From positions 62,001 through 126,000 of the forward strand of contig NZ_WIPK01000004.1 in NCBI RefSeq assembly GCF_012922555.1: a stretch of DNA of 64,000 bases, in the 5' to 3' direction. The notes beneath the pieces were generated by a model, which was not told the origin of the DNA, made no database searches, and saw only the letters and a program-made list of their open reading frames with translations. The position numbers and the translations under genes are program-made. Shown here piece by piece: positions 54,668 through 62,554 of the stretch. The DNA comes from Paraclostridium dentum (GTDB lineage: Bacteria > Bacillota > Clostridia > Peptostreptococcales > Peptostreptococcaceae). Within the stretch, counting starts at the first letter, position 1. Each line of letters opens with the position of its first letter.

Positions 54668-56464
54668 TTAAAATTTTAAGCAGTCTGTAAATAATCTTTC
54701 ATATCCTTCTTTTGTGGATAGTTCAAAATAATTTATATCGCTTGCTATAAAATCCATATTTTTTCTAATATCCTTAGATAATAAACTCATAATAGCTCCT
54801 GTTTTTGAAGAATTACCTATGTATGTTATCCTATCTTTAAGCTCTTTTGGTATTATACCAACCCCCACTAAACTTTCTATACTTAGGTGTTTACCAAATT
54901 GCCCTGCTATTATTACTTCATCTAATTCATTTATTTCCATATTAACTTGATCTGCCAATGCGTATATACCTGATAAAATAGCCCCCTTAGCAAGTTGAAC
55001 TTGTCTTATGTCTTCTTGAGTTATAGATATTTCCTTATCAAGTTTAGATATTATAAATCGTCTCTTTTTATTTTCATCTACTATGTAATCACTTAAGTGA
55101 CTTATTTTTTCATTATCTTTCACAGCATCTTTTTTTGCTATACGTCCTGTTTTTCCTATAAGCTTCACTCTTGCTAATTCACTAATTGCATCAACAATTC
55201 CACTTCCACATATTCCTACAGGTTGCTGATTTCCTATAGTATTGATACTTATTTCATTTCCAATTTTAATATTTTCAATAGCTCCATCTCCAGCTCTCAT
55301 TCCACAGCTAATATTCATACCCTCTAACGCAGGCCCAGCTGCACATGAACAAGATACCAACTCACCTTTTTTAGATAAAACCATTTCTCCATTTGTACCT
55401 ATATCTATAAATAATACATTTTTATCTGTCTCTTTTAAGTTACTAACACAAACACCGGCTACAATATCAGCTCCTATATAACTAGATACGCCTGGAAGTA
55501 AATACACGCTTCCAAACTTAGATATTTCTATACCTAAGTCTTTAGCTCTAATATTTTTACTTTTCACAAACGTAGGTGAATATGGAGATTTCCCTATAGA
55601 CATAGGGTTAATATTTAATAATACATGCATCATAGTTGTATTTGCAGCTATTGAAACTTCATATACATTAGATTCATTTATAGAATTTTTACTACATAGT
55701 TTTTTTATTAAATCATTTATACAATTTATAATTAATTTATGTAAAGTTTCTAATCCATTTTCTTTGTTCTTAATAAAATGAATACGAGATAAAACATCCA
55801 ACCCATATTCTTTTTGTGGATTTATTTCACTTTCAGAACTTATTTCACATTTACTTTTAACATCAATTAATGAACAAACCACAGTTGTTGTTCCAATATC
55901 TATAGCAACTGAATACAGTTTATCTTGTGTATCATTTGCCTCTATTCCTATTAATTTTTCACCTATATACACTCCTGTACATTTTTCACATTCAAATATA
56001 TTAGGAATATCTTTCAATAAGTAGTAATCATCTTTAAAATCACATTTAAAATGTTTTTCAAGTATTTCTTCATAAGGTATGTTATTATCTAGAGTAGGCT
56101 TTTCTATATAATATACTTCTTTTCTAAGTAGTGGTTTTTTTTCAAAGTTTGGCATGTAGCCATCTGATAATATCTTATGATTTGTATTTTTTTTATCTAA
56201 AAATTCTATGTGTATATCACCTTCAGGATAAACCAAACATCCTAACCTTACTTTATTATCAATTTCATCTCTAGATAAAAATTTGAATTCTTCATTAGTT
56301 AAAGGATTAATATTTCCACTTAAAACTTTAACTTTACACTTTCCACATAGTCCCTTTCCACCACAAGGACTTTCCATACCTAAGTTATTACTTTGTATTA
56401 TATCTAAAAGATTTCTCCCGACTTCAAATTTATAACTTTTGTCCCCATCATATAAAAGACTCAT
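54668..56464 (-). CDS. reductive activator of corrinoid proteins (RACo/RamA-like)
   Basis: Protein of 598 residues. The N-terminal 2Fe-2S ferredoxin domain has Cys34, Cys40, Cys43 (SPCGGKGLCGKCK) and Cys76. The C-terminal part is an ASKHA ATPase domain, VAIDIGTTTVVCSL, with VLFIDIGTNGEMVLS and the CSCAAGPALEG segment. Such proteins reduce accidentally oxidised cob(II)amide to cob(I)amide using ATP. Its place beside a corrinoid protein and methyltransferases fixes the role. It forms one unit with genes 11 bases away on each side. Confidence 0.92.
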   Translation of the reverse strand: MSLLYDGDKSYKFEVGRNLLDIIQSNNLGMESPCGGKGLCGKCKVKVLSGNINPLTNEEFKFLSRDEIDNKVRLGCLVYPEGDIHIEFLDKKNTNHKILSDGYMPNFEKKPLLRKEVYYIEKPTLDNNIPYEEILEKHFKCDFKDDYYLLKDIPNIFECEKCTGVYIGEKLIGIEANDTQDKLYSVAIDIGTTTVVCSLIDVKSKCEISSESEINPQKEYGLDVLSRIHFIKNKENGLETLHKLIINCINDLIKKLCSKNSINESNVYEVSIAANTTMMHVLLNINPMSIGKSPYSPTFVKSKNIRAKDLGIEISKFGSVYLLPGVSSYIGADIVAGVCVSNLKETDKNVLFIDIGTNGEMVLSKKGELVSCSCAAGPALEGMNISCGMRAGDGAIENIKIGNEISINTIGNQQPVGICGSGIVDAISELARVKLIGKTGRIAKKDAVKDNEKISHLSDYIVDENKKRRFIISKLDKEISITQEDIRQVQLAKGAILSGIYALADQVNMEINELDEVIIAGQFGKHLSIESLVGVGIIPKELKDRITYIGNSSKTGAIMSLLSKDIRKNMDFIASDINYFELSTKEGYERLFTDCLKF

Positions 56465-56475
56465 AAAATCCCTCT

Positions 56476-57495
56476 TTATCTGCTATAATTTTTTGTACAT
56501 TCTAATAGAACTTGTATATTATCTAATTTAGTTCTTACTCCTATTCCACAAGCTGGAGATATTATATCTACTCCATTTTTCAAACATGAATCGCACATAG
56601 TTTTTAAACTTTCTGTATCACTATTTTCAAGTGCAAAAGTACTTACATTTCCCATAATTGCTTTGTTGGATACATTTTCAATAACTTGTTTAACACTAGT
56701 TATTGAGTCAAAACTAATTGCATCACTATGTAATGAGTTTAATTCTTTATATATGCTTTTTAACCTTCCACATATATGTATTATAGTTCCCCCATTTGCA
56801 TATTCTTTTAATTCATCTATTATTCTATTTAAATACGGAACTGCAAATTCATTAAAGTTTTTAGCCCCTAATATTTCTCCTGTACCACTAGGATCTGATA
56901 TTGTTAAGATATCCGCACCTGCTTCAAGCTGAGCTTTCCCAAAAACTATAAGGTTATCAGTTACCAAGTTCATAAGTTCATGAATCATTTCAGGTTTTTT
57001 TCTTATTTCTTTAAAAAATATCATAGGTTCAAGTAGTGATGATGCCAAACTAACTGGTCCTGTTAAATTTGCAATTATTGGAACATCTTCATTTCTTTCT
57101 TTTAGAATCTTAATAGCATCTACGACTACTTTTGCTCTTCCTTCATTAACATTTATATTTGTTAATTTTTTGTATTCTTCACTAGACATAATCGGATATT
57201 CAGTTACTCTAGGTTCTGTATTTTTAGTTCCCATATACACAGTAGCTCCCATGCCTTCAGCTTCTACCGTCATACAAAATGGAACTCCAAAGTTTTCAAA
57301 TGCTTTGTTTTTATACATACCTTGTGTTAAGTCAGCCATCATTTTTGGATTTAAATGAGCTTCTGGCCAAGTTACACCCTCTATATCCATAACATCTTCA
57401 ATTATCATATTCATCATACCCCCAGGACATATGCATGGTGGTCTATCTACATTTTCTTTTTTTAAAACTTTAAACAGTCGCTCTTTTGGGTTCAT
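56476..57495 (-). CDS. URO-D-family corrinoid methyltransferase (MtaA/MtbA type)
   Basis: Protein of 339 residues, full length for the family. Zinc ligands are His and Cys in IIHICGR and the later Cys in SPACGIGVR. PFCMTVEAEGMGA lines the barrel entrance. These enzymes move a methyl group between a corrinoid protein and a thiol or another acceptor. The start codon follows directly the stop of the corrinoid protein gene (TAA then ATG), indicating close coupling. Methyl donor and final acceptor are unknown. Confidence 0.87.
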   Translation of the reverse strand: MNPKERLFKVLKKENVDRPPCICPGGMMNMIIEDVMDIEGVTWPEAHLNPKMMADLTQGMYKNKAFENFGVPFCMTVEAEGMGATVYMGTKNTEPRVTEYPIMSSEEYKKLTNINVNEGRAKVVVDAIKILKERNEDVPIIANLTGPVSLASSLLEPMIFFKEIRKKPEMIHELMNLVTDNLIVFGKAQLEAGADILTISDPSGTGEILGAKNFNEFAVPYLNRIIDELKEYANGGTIIHICGRLKSIYKELNSLHSDAISFDSITSVKQVIENVSNKAIMGNVSTFALENSDTESLKTMCDSCLKNGVDIISPACGIGVRTKLDNIQVLLECTKNYSR

Positions 57496-58173
57496 TTATA
57501 CCACCTCTTTAACTGTGGCTCTTTTTTTATCTACTAAATCTTTTGCAAGTTTTACCGCTTTAGAAGCTTCATGAGCATATCCATCTGCTCCAATTTGCTC
57601 TGCAAAACTTTGTGATATAGGCCCTCCACCTACCATGACAATTACATCATCACGCATATTTTCTTCTTTTAATAAGTCTATTACTACCTGCATGTTATCC
57701 ATTGTAGTTGTCATAAGAGTAGACATTCCTACCACATCAGCATTAATTTCTTTTGCCTTGTTTACAAAATCTATTGGTGGAACATCTCTTCCTAAATCAA
57801 AAACTTCAAATCCTGAAGTTTCTAACATTATTTTAAATAAGTTCTTTCCTATATCATGAGTATCACCTTCAACAACACCTACTACAGCTCTATAATGCTC
57901 TCCTGTTTGATGTTTTTGTAAACGTGGTTTTAATATATTAATACCTTCATACATTGCATCTGAACATAAAAGTAATTCAGGTATATAATACTCTTCTTCT
58001 TCATATAGTTTTCCAGCTTCCTCCATACCTGATGCTAATCCTTTAGATATACCTTCGTATGCATCAAAGTCATTTTCTATATATTCATTTGCTACATCTA
58101 TAACTTCTTCATCTTCCATTTCAAGTACACATGAAGCTAATTTATTTAATAAAGATTCTTTTAAGTTTTCCAT
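57496..58173 (-). CDS. corrinoid (B12-binding) methyl carrier protein
   Basis: Protein of 225 residues. A helical cap domain (about 1-85) precedes the B12-binding domain with GDTHDIGKNL, whose His is the lower cobalt ligand, then VGMSTLMTTTM and VMVGGGPIS. It resembles MtaC, MtbC and MttC. It carries the methyl group between the methyltransferases encoded on both sides. Two URO-D-family genes flank it within 13 bases. Confidence 0.94.
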   Translation of the reverse strand: MENLKESLLNKLASCVLEMEDEEVIDVANEYIENDFDAYEGISKGLASGMEEAGKLYEEEEYYIPELLLCSDAMYEGINILKPRLQKHQTGEHYRAVVGVVEGDTHDIGKNLFKIMLETSGFEVFDLGRDVPPIDFVNKAKEINADVVGMSTLMTTTMDNMQVVIDLLKEENMRDDVIVMVGGGPISQSFAEQIGADGYAHEASKAVKLAKDLVDKKRATVKEVV

Positions 58174-58186
58174 GTTTATATTCCCC

Positions 58187-59260
58187 CTATAAATTTTTTA
58201 TGTTAATTGGGTATGCTCCAAATATTCTGGCAGCATCCATTAATGCTATAATTTTTTTAGGATCAGTTCCTATTGGGACATCGCAGCCTGTACTTAATAT
58301 AAATCCACATTTACTATCGTGAGCTTTTTTTATACATTCTCTAGCTTCATTATATATATCCTCAATGCTACCTCTCATTATAGTTTCAACAGGGTCAACA
58401 TTACCTATTAAGCAAACCTTATCCCCATAAGCCTCTTTTAATTCTCCAATATCATCTACATTATCTAAGCTTAAATTAGATATTCCGATATCAACCATAT
58501 GTCCCCATACCTTTTTAGTTTTTCCACATATGTGTAAAGTTGTTCCACTTCCAGTTCTTTCAACAATTCTATTCATACATCTTTTTAAGTATGGTTTTGC
58601 AAATTCTACAAAGTTTTTCTCACTTATCATAGTACATGATGCATTTGGCTCTGCTAAGCTTGGGGCAAGCCCAATGTCACATGCTGCATCTATATAGTTT
58701 ATAACACTCTGAGTTGAAAGCTCTAATAATTCATGAGCCTGATCTTTATTTTTAGTTAAATCTCTTAAAAATTTATCTGTTCCTCTTAAAAAAGAAGCTG
58801 TAGTAAATGGTCCTCCAACAGAAGTTCCAACACCAACTACTGAATTCAGTTTATCTTGAGTTATTTTTAAAGCTTCTAAAAAATATCTTATTCTTCCATC
58901 TTTATAAGGATCTATAGGCTTTAATTTTCCTATTTCACTATAATCATTTATAGCAGACTTACTTATGTATGGTGTATTGTTTGTTGGGAATGTAACTTCA
59001 CTACCCATAGCTTCTGGAATCCCTTGTAATCCTGGTCCAAATCCTACACTATCTGGTCTAAATAGTTCATAGCTTCCTACTGCTACATCTACAAGCGCAT
59101 CTACTGAGTGATTATATTCATATATTGTATGCCCAAATATAGATGATACACTTTCACCTAAAAAAGGTGAACATAAAATTCTATCCATTGGCTCTCCCTT
59201 GGAGAAAGCTTCCATTCTTTCTTTTGGCGTCATTTGATCTTTATTAATTTTATATTCCAT
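58187..59260 (-). CDS. URO-D-family methyltransferase, first gene of corrinoid operon
   Basis: Protein of 357 residues, distinct in sequence from the paralog at 56476. It has LHICGKTKK (zinc His and Cys) and a later Cys in LSTGCDVPIGT. The middle has GPFTTASFLRG and SLAEPNASCTM. As the promoter-proximal gene it is a candidate for the substrate-specific methyltransferase, for example for a methoxylated aromatic or a methylated amine or thiol, since no MtaB or MttB homolog is in the operon. Substrate assignment is open. Confidence 0.85.
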   Translation of the reverse strand: MEYKINKDQMTPKERMEAFSKGEPMDRILCSPFLGESVSSIFGHTIYEYNHSVDALVDVAVGSYELFRPDSVGFGPGLQGIPEAMGSEVTFPTNNTPYISKSAINDYSEIGKLKPIDPYKDGRIRYFLEALKITQDKLNSVVGVGTSVGGPFTTASFLRGTDKFLRDLTKNKDQAHELLELSTQSVINYIDAACDIGLAPSLAEPNASCTMISEKNFVEFAKPYLKRCMNRIVERTGSGTTLHICGKTKKVWGHMVDIGISNLSLDNVDDIGELKEAYGDKVCLIGNVDPVETIMRGSIEDIYNEARECIKKAHDSKCGFILSTGCDVPIGTDPKKIIALMDAARIFGAYPINIKNL

Positions 59261-59326
59261 AGCTATACCTCTTTATCTATTAAATATTACATATTCATAT
59301 TACAATATATGTTAATTTTCTACAAA

Positions 59327-59370
59327 TTGATAATATCGATAATTAAAAACTAATATATCGATATTATCAA
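59327..59370. promoter_or_regulatory. 15-bp inverted repeat upstream of the corrinoid operon
   Basis: Arms 59327-59341 and 59356-59370 (TTGATAATATCGATA type) are exact reverse complements with a 14-base spacer. The position, 70 bases before the first gene, fits an operator for a dimeric regulator; no T-run follows. Confidence 0.55.
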
Positions 59371-59380
59371 TATCAAAAAA

Positions 59381-59407
59381 AATATCTAACTTAAAAAGTT
59401 AGATATT
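59381..59407 (-). terminator. terminator of the secreted-protein gene
   Basis: A 10-bp stem (59381-59390 with 59398-59407) lies eight bases after the stop of the gene at 59415 and is followed by T-rich sequence on the minus strand. Confidence 0.75.
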
Positions 59408-59414
59408 CCTTTAT

Positions 59415-59957
59415 CTATTTAACACCATAAAATCTTTCGAGATAACTCATCATTTCATCTGCTATGTTTAAATAGTAATATATACTTACCAAATACTCAG
59501 AGAAAAACAAGTCTGTAGCTTCTCCATGGGCTAATCTCTCTACTAAAAGTGATTGCTGTTGCAATGACGAATCTAATATAAATGCAACTATTTCAATTTG
59601 ATTAGCCACAAATAAATCAGATGGTGAATCTTTATATACAACTTTAAATCTAGCTAATAGGTTTAAAATTGTCTTTAGCTCTGATGAATATGATGTGATT
59701 TGTTTTTGTATAGTGTCTGATTTTTGCTTAGCTGTTTCTGCATTAATACTTATCGTATTCATGTTATTTCTTATTCTTTTTATTTCATTAAAATATTTTA
59801 TTAATTCTTCTTTACCTTTTAACTCCTTGCTTATTTGAGGTGGAGCTGAAGAAATTTTATAGCTTTTATCAACTCCATATATTGTTGAAGATGTTATTGT
59901 TAGTAACATAATGGTAGCAATAAAAATTGATATAAATCTAGATGCATTGTTCTTCAT
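59415..59957 (-). CDS. secreted helical protein of unknown function
   Basis: Protein of 180 residues. A signal peptide covers about 1-29 (FISIFIATIMLLTITSS). The mature part is mostly alpha-helical with a coiled-coil segment near 45-95 and no Cys. Family not recognised. AGGAGG lies upstream of the ATG. It sits between Csp locus 2 and the corrinoid operon and is transcribed alone; a spore or cell-surface role is possible. Confidence 0.65.
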   Translation of the reverse strand: MKNNASRFISIFIATIMLLTITSSTIYGVDKSYKISSAPPQISKELKGKEELIKYFNEIKRIRNNMNTISINAETAKQKSDTIQKQITSYSSELKTILNLLARFKVVYKDSPSDLFVANQIEIVAFILDSSLQQQSLLVERLAHGEATDLFFSEYLVSIYYYLNIADEMMSYLERFYGVK

Positions 59958-60028
59958 CGTGGTCCTCCTAAAATTTTTCTTATATATTATTTATTTTCCT
60001 CATAAAAAATATATATATTCTAAAAAAT

Positions 60029-60065
60029 AAAAAATACTAAGCTCAAATTTGAGCATAGTATTTTT
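60029..60065 (-). terminator. terminator of the anchored-protein gene
   Basis: A stem of about 17 pairs with one mismatch (60029-60046 with 60048-60065) is built on GCTCAAATTTGAGC, at the stop codon of the gene at 60064, with A/T-runs. Confidence 0.8.
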
Positions 60066-60750
60066 AATTATTAATATAATTAAAATCTACAATCATATTT
60101 ATTTTTACACCTTTTGATTCTAAAAATATATTTTTTAATATAACTCCCTTAAAATTATTTTTATCAATTACAACATTTCCTTTTTCAAATTTAACATTTA
60201 TATTGCTATCTTTAGAAAACCAATCTTTTATGAAACTTTTCAATGCTATGTCAACTATCCAATCATATAACTTTAAATCTAATAATTTAACTTCTTTAAT
60301 ATTCAAAATCAAACTATTATTTTGATCTACAATTGGCAAAAACTTAACTTCAATTGGAGTTGTTATACTTTTATTTACTTTGTAATCAACTTTTGCAATT
60401 ATTTCTTGGTTCTCTATATGTATATTTACATTACTTATTTTTTCATTTTTTGTCTCTTTTAAAAAGTAATTTATTCCATTTAAAATAGATTTTTCAGGAA
60501 CTAAAAATTCACCTTTTACACCGACTGGATTGTCTATCAACTCTGCATTTGTTGCTTTAACTCCAGCTATATCTCTAAAAAAAGTCAAATTTTTTCCTTC
60601 TGCATTTTTAACTTTATCTTCACTATTTTCTATTTTTTTAACTTGTTGGTTGCTCTGTGTATCTAATTTTTTTATAGAAAATAGCATGAAGACAAATAGT
60701 GTCAAAAAAATTATCACTCCTAAAAAAATTTTTCGCTTTTTATTTCGCAT
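60064..60750 (-). CDS. membrane-anchored protein of unknown function
   Basis: Protein of 228 residues. One N-terminal membrane helix (about 7-26) is followed by an extracytoplasmic domain with beta-strand-rich sequence and one amphipathic helix (LYDWIVDIALKSFIKDWF). The shape recalls YpmS/DUF2140- or DUF2993-like lipid-binding domains, but this is not secure. GGGAGA lies upstream. It stands between the secreted protein gene and Csp locus 2, all on the minus strand but with separate terminators. Confidence 0.6.
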   Translation of the reverse strand: MRNKKRKIFLGVIIFLTLFVFMLFSIKKLDTQSNQQVKKIENSEDKVKNAEGKNLTFFRDIAGVKATNAELIDNPVGVKGEFLVPEKSILNGINYFLKETKNEKISNVNIHIENQEIIAKVDYKVNKSITTPIEVKFLPIVDQNNSLILNIKEVKLLDLKLYDWIVDIALKSFIKDWFSKDSNINVKFEKGNVVIDKNNFKGVILKNIFLESKGVKINMIVDFNYINN

Positions 60751-60813
60751 CCTCTTAGCTCTCCCTTTGATATTGTCTTCTTTTTATATATAATACCCTT
60801 ATCTAAAAAAAAT

Positions 60814-60851
60814 AAAGTGTTTGAATATTAATTTTAATATTCAAACACTTT
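60814..60851 (-). terminator. terminator of Csp locus 2
   Basis: Seventeen-base arms (60814-60830 with 60835-60851) enclose a 4-base loop directly after the cspC-type stop; A/T-runs flank it. Confidence 0.88.
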
Positions 60852-60853
60852 TA

Positions 60854-62539
60854 TTATCTTAAATTGTCTGCTATATTTTCCATAGTTTTTTTAAAGTTTA
60901 AGACTCCATACCCCAAGTTAACATTTGGATAACTATATATGTCTTGCCTATCTGCCCCTATCATTAAATATGTTTTTATTACTTCTGTAAATAATAAGTT
61001 TCTTCCAAGTTCACTTTGAGAGCTTATATATTCCATTAAAACAGATGCAATCCCACTCACAATAGAGCTACTTATCCCAGTCCCCGTTCCGTTTGCATAT
61101 TTATTATTTTTATACGGTCCGATTATATCTACACCAGGCGCTACTATATCTGGTTTTAAAGGGTTTTGATTCAATGTTCCTCTTGAAGATTGAATCCATA
61201 TACTATCAGTATTATTGTTAAATGCTCCAATTGATAATACATTTTCAGTTGATGCAAACCATGTTGTTGTAGAAAATGAATTTGAATTTATAAACCTTGT
61301 GTCTTTATCTAATAAATTTTTATTTGGTAAAAATACATCAAATTCTCCAGATATTAAAAATTCCGGTTTTAACCTTAAAGTCCAAATACCGGGTTTTATA
61401 TCCTTTAAATTTATTACAACTTCTTCTGTTCCTGATTTAAGCCAAGGATATAAAAACTTCATCTCATAATTAGTTTTTTCTATATTAAATCGTCCTTTAT
61501 ATATAAACCTATCTGGTGAATATTTTATATCATAACTTAATTCTCCTGATGGAGATATTAAAGACGCACTTATTTTATCCGGCCCAACACAGGATGTTAT
61601 TATATCTAAGTTTTTCTGTTCTCCAACTTGAATTAATATATCTACAACTTCATTAACACTGTTTATATTTCCCCTATAGTGAGTGTCTGTATTTCCTTCA
61701 TTTCCTAATCCGCATACAATAATCACTCCAGGTATAGTTAAGCTATCAAAAGATTCTAAGAGTGTAGTTTCAACAACTCCTTCACTTTTACTTGCTACGG
61801 TTAAGTTTATAACCATATTTTTTTGATGTTTTTTTAAACTATCCGTAACATATTTAATTCCTGCTAAAAAATCACTAAGCGCATAACTTATCCTACCCTC
61901 TTTATATACACCTACTTCTTCTCTTAGTTTAACTACTATTAAATCACTATCTATTGCAATTCCTTTGTAAGCTGAGTTTTCATTTCCTAATCCAACCGCT
62001 ATCCCAGCTGCTAGTGTTCCTGTACCAATTTTATCTTCAGTTAAGCTAGAATCTTTTTTAGCGATATATTCATTTATCTGTTCTCTTGTAATCTCGCTTC
62101 CAAAATTTATCCCTTCAGGCGAATTTCCTTTATTAGAACTTTGATCCCAAATAGATATTATTTTTGAAGTTCCATCTTTTTTTATAAAATCAGGGTGCAT
62201 ATAATCTATTCCCGAATCTATAATTGCAATAATAGTATCTTTTCCTGTTGGATTTATATATGGATTTTTATCAATATAATCAGTACCCGAAATAGCTCTC
62301 GCTGATTTCCCGTTTTTACTATCTAAGTTTATTTCTATAAGTGAACTCATATGAGTGGATACTCCCCAATCATATATACATCCAATTTTTTGAAAAATCT
62401 CTTCATCAAAATTTTTATCAACATATATAGCAACAGCTTTTTTATTTAAAATAATATAATTATTTAGATTATTTTGGCTTAACTGATTTTTCAGCTCTTC
62501 TTCATTTCCATTATATATAGCAATGTATGATAAATCCAA
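60854..62539 (-). CDS. CspC-type germination pseudoprotease (locus 2)
   Basis: Protein of 561 residues, the same length as the locus 1 CspC and clearly its paralog through prodomain, core and jelly-roll insert. Asp108 is present (IIAIIDSGID), the His position is Thr173 (GTGTLAAG) and the Ser position is Gly488 (GTGISSS), so it is also a pseudoprotease. Differences from the first copy are spread along the whole protein, so the duplication is not recent. It may sense another germinant or another bile salt. It starts 15 bases after the CspA-type gene, as in locus 1. Confidence 0.9.
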   Translation of the reverse strand: MDLSYIAIYNGNEEELKNQLSQNNLNNYIILNKKAVAIYVDKNFDEEIFQKIGCIYDWGVSTHMSSLIEINLDSKNGKSARAISGTDYIDKNPYINPTGKDTIIAIIDSGIDYMHPDFIKKDGTSKIISIWDQSSNKGNSPEGINFGSEITREQINEYIAKKDSSLTEDKIGTGTLAAGIAVGLGNENSAYKGIAIDSDLIVVKLREEVGVYKEGRISYALSDFLAGIKYVTDSLKKHQKNMVINLTVASKSEGVVETTLLESFDSLTIPGVIIVCGLGNEGNTDTHYRGNINSVNEVVDILIQVGEQKNLDIITSCVGPDKISASLISPSGELSYDIKYSPDRFIYKGRFNIEKTNYEMKFLYPWLKSGTEEVVINLKDIKPGIWTLRLKPEFLISGEFDVFLPNKNLLDKDTRFINSNSFSTTTWFASTENVLSIGAFNNNTDSIWIQSSRGTLNQNPLKPDIVAPGVDIIGPYKNNKYANGTGTGISSSIVSGIASVLMEYISSQSELGRNLLFTEVIKTYLMIGADRQDIYSYPNVNLGYGVLNFKKTMENIADNLR

Positions 62540-62554
62540 ATAATCACCCCTTAA

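Noticed and set aside
59327-59370. Inverted repeat considered as an attachment site or transposon end
   Set aside because: There is no integrase or transposase in the window, no target duplication, and the position just before an operon suits an operator.
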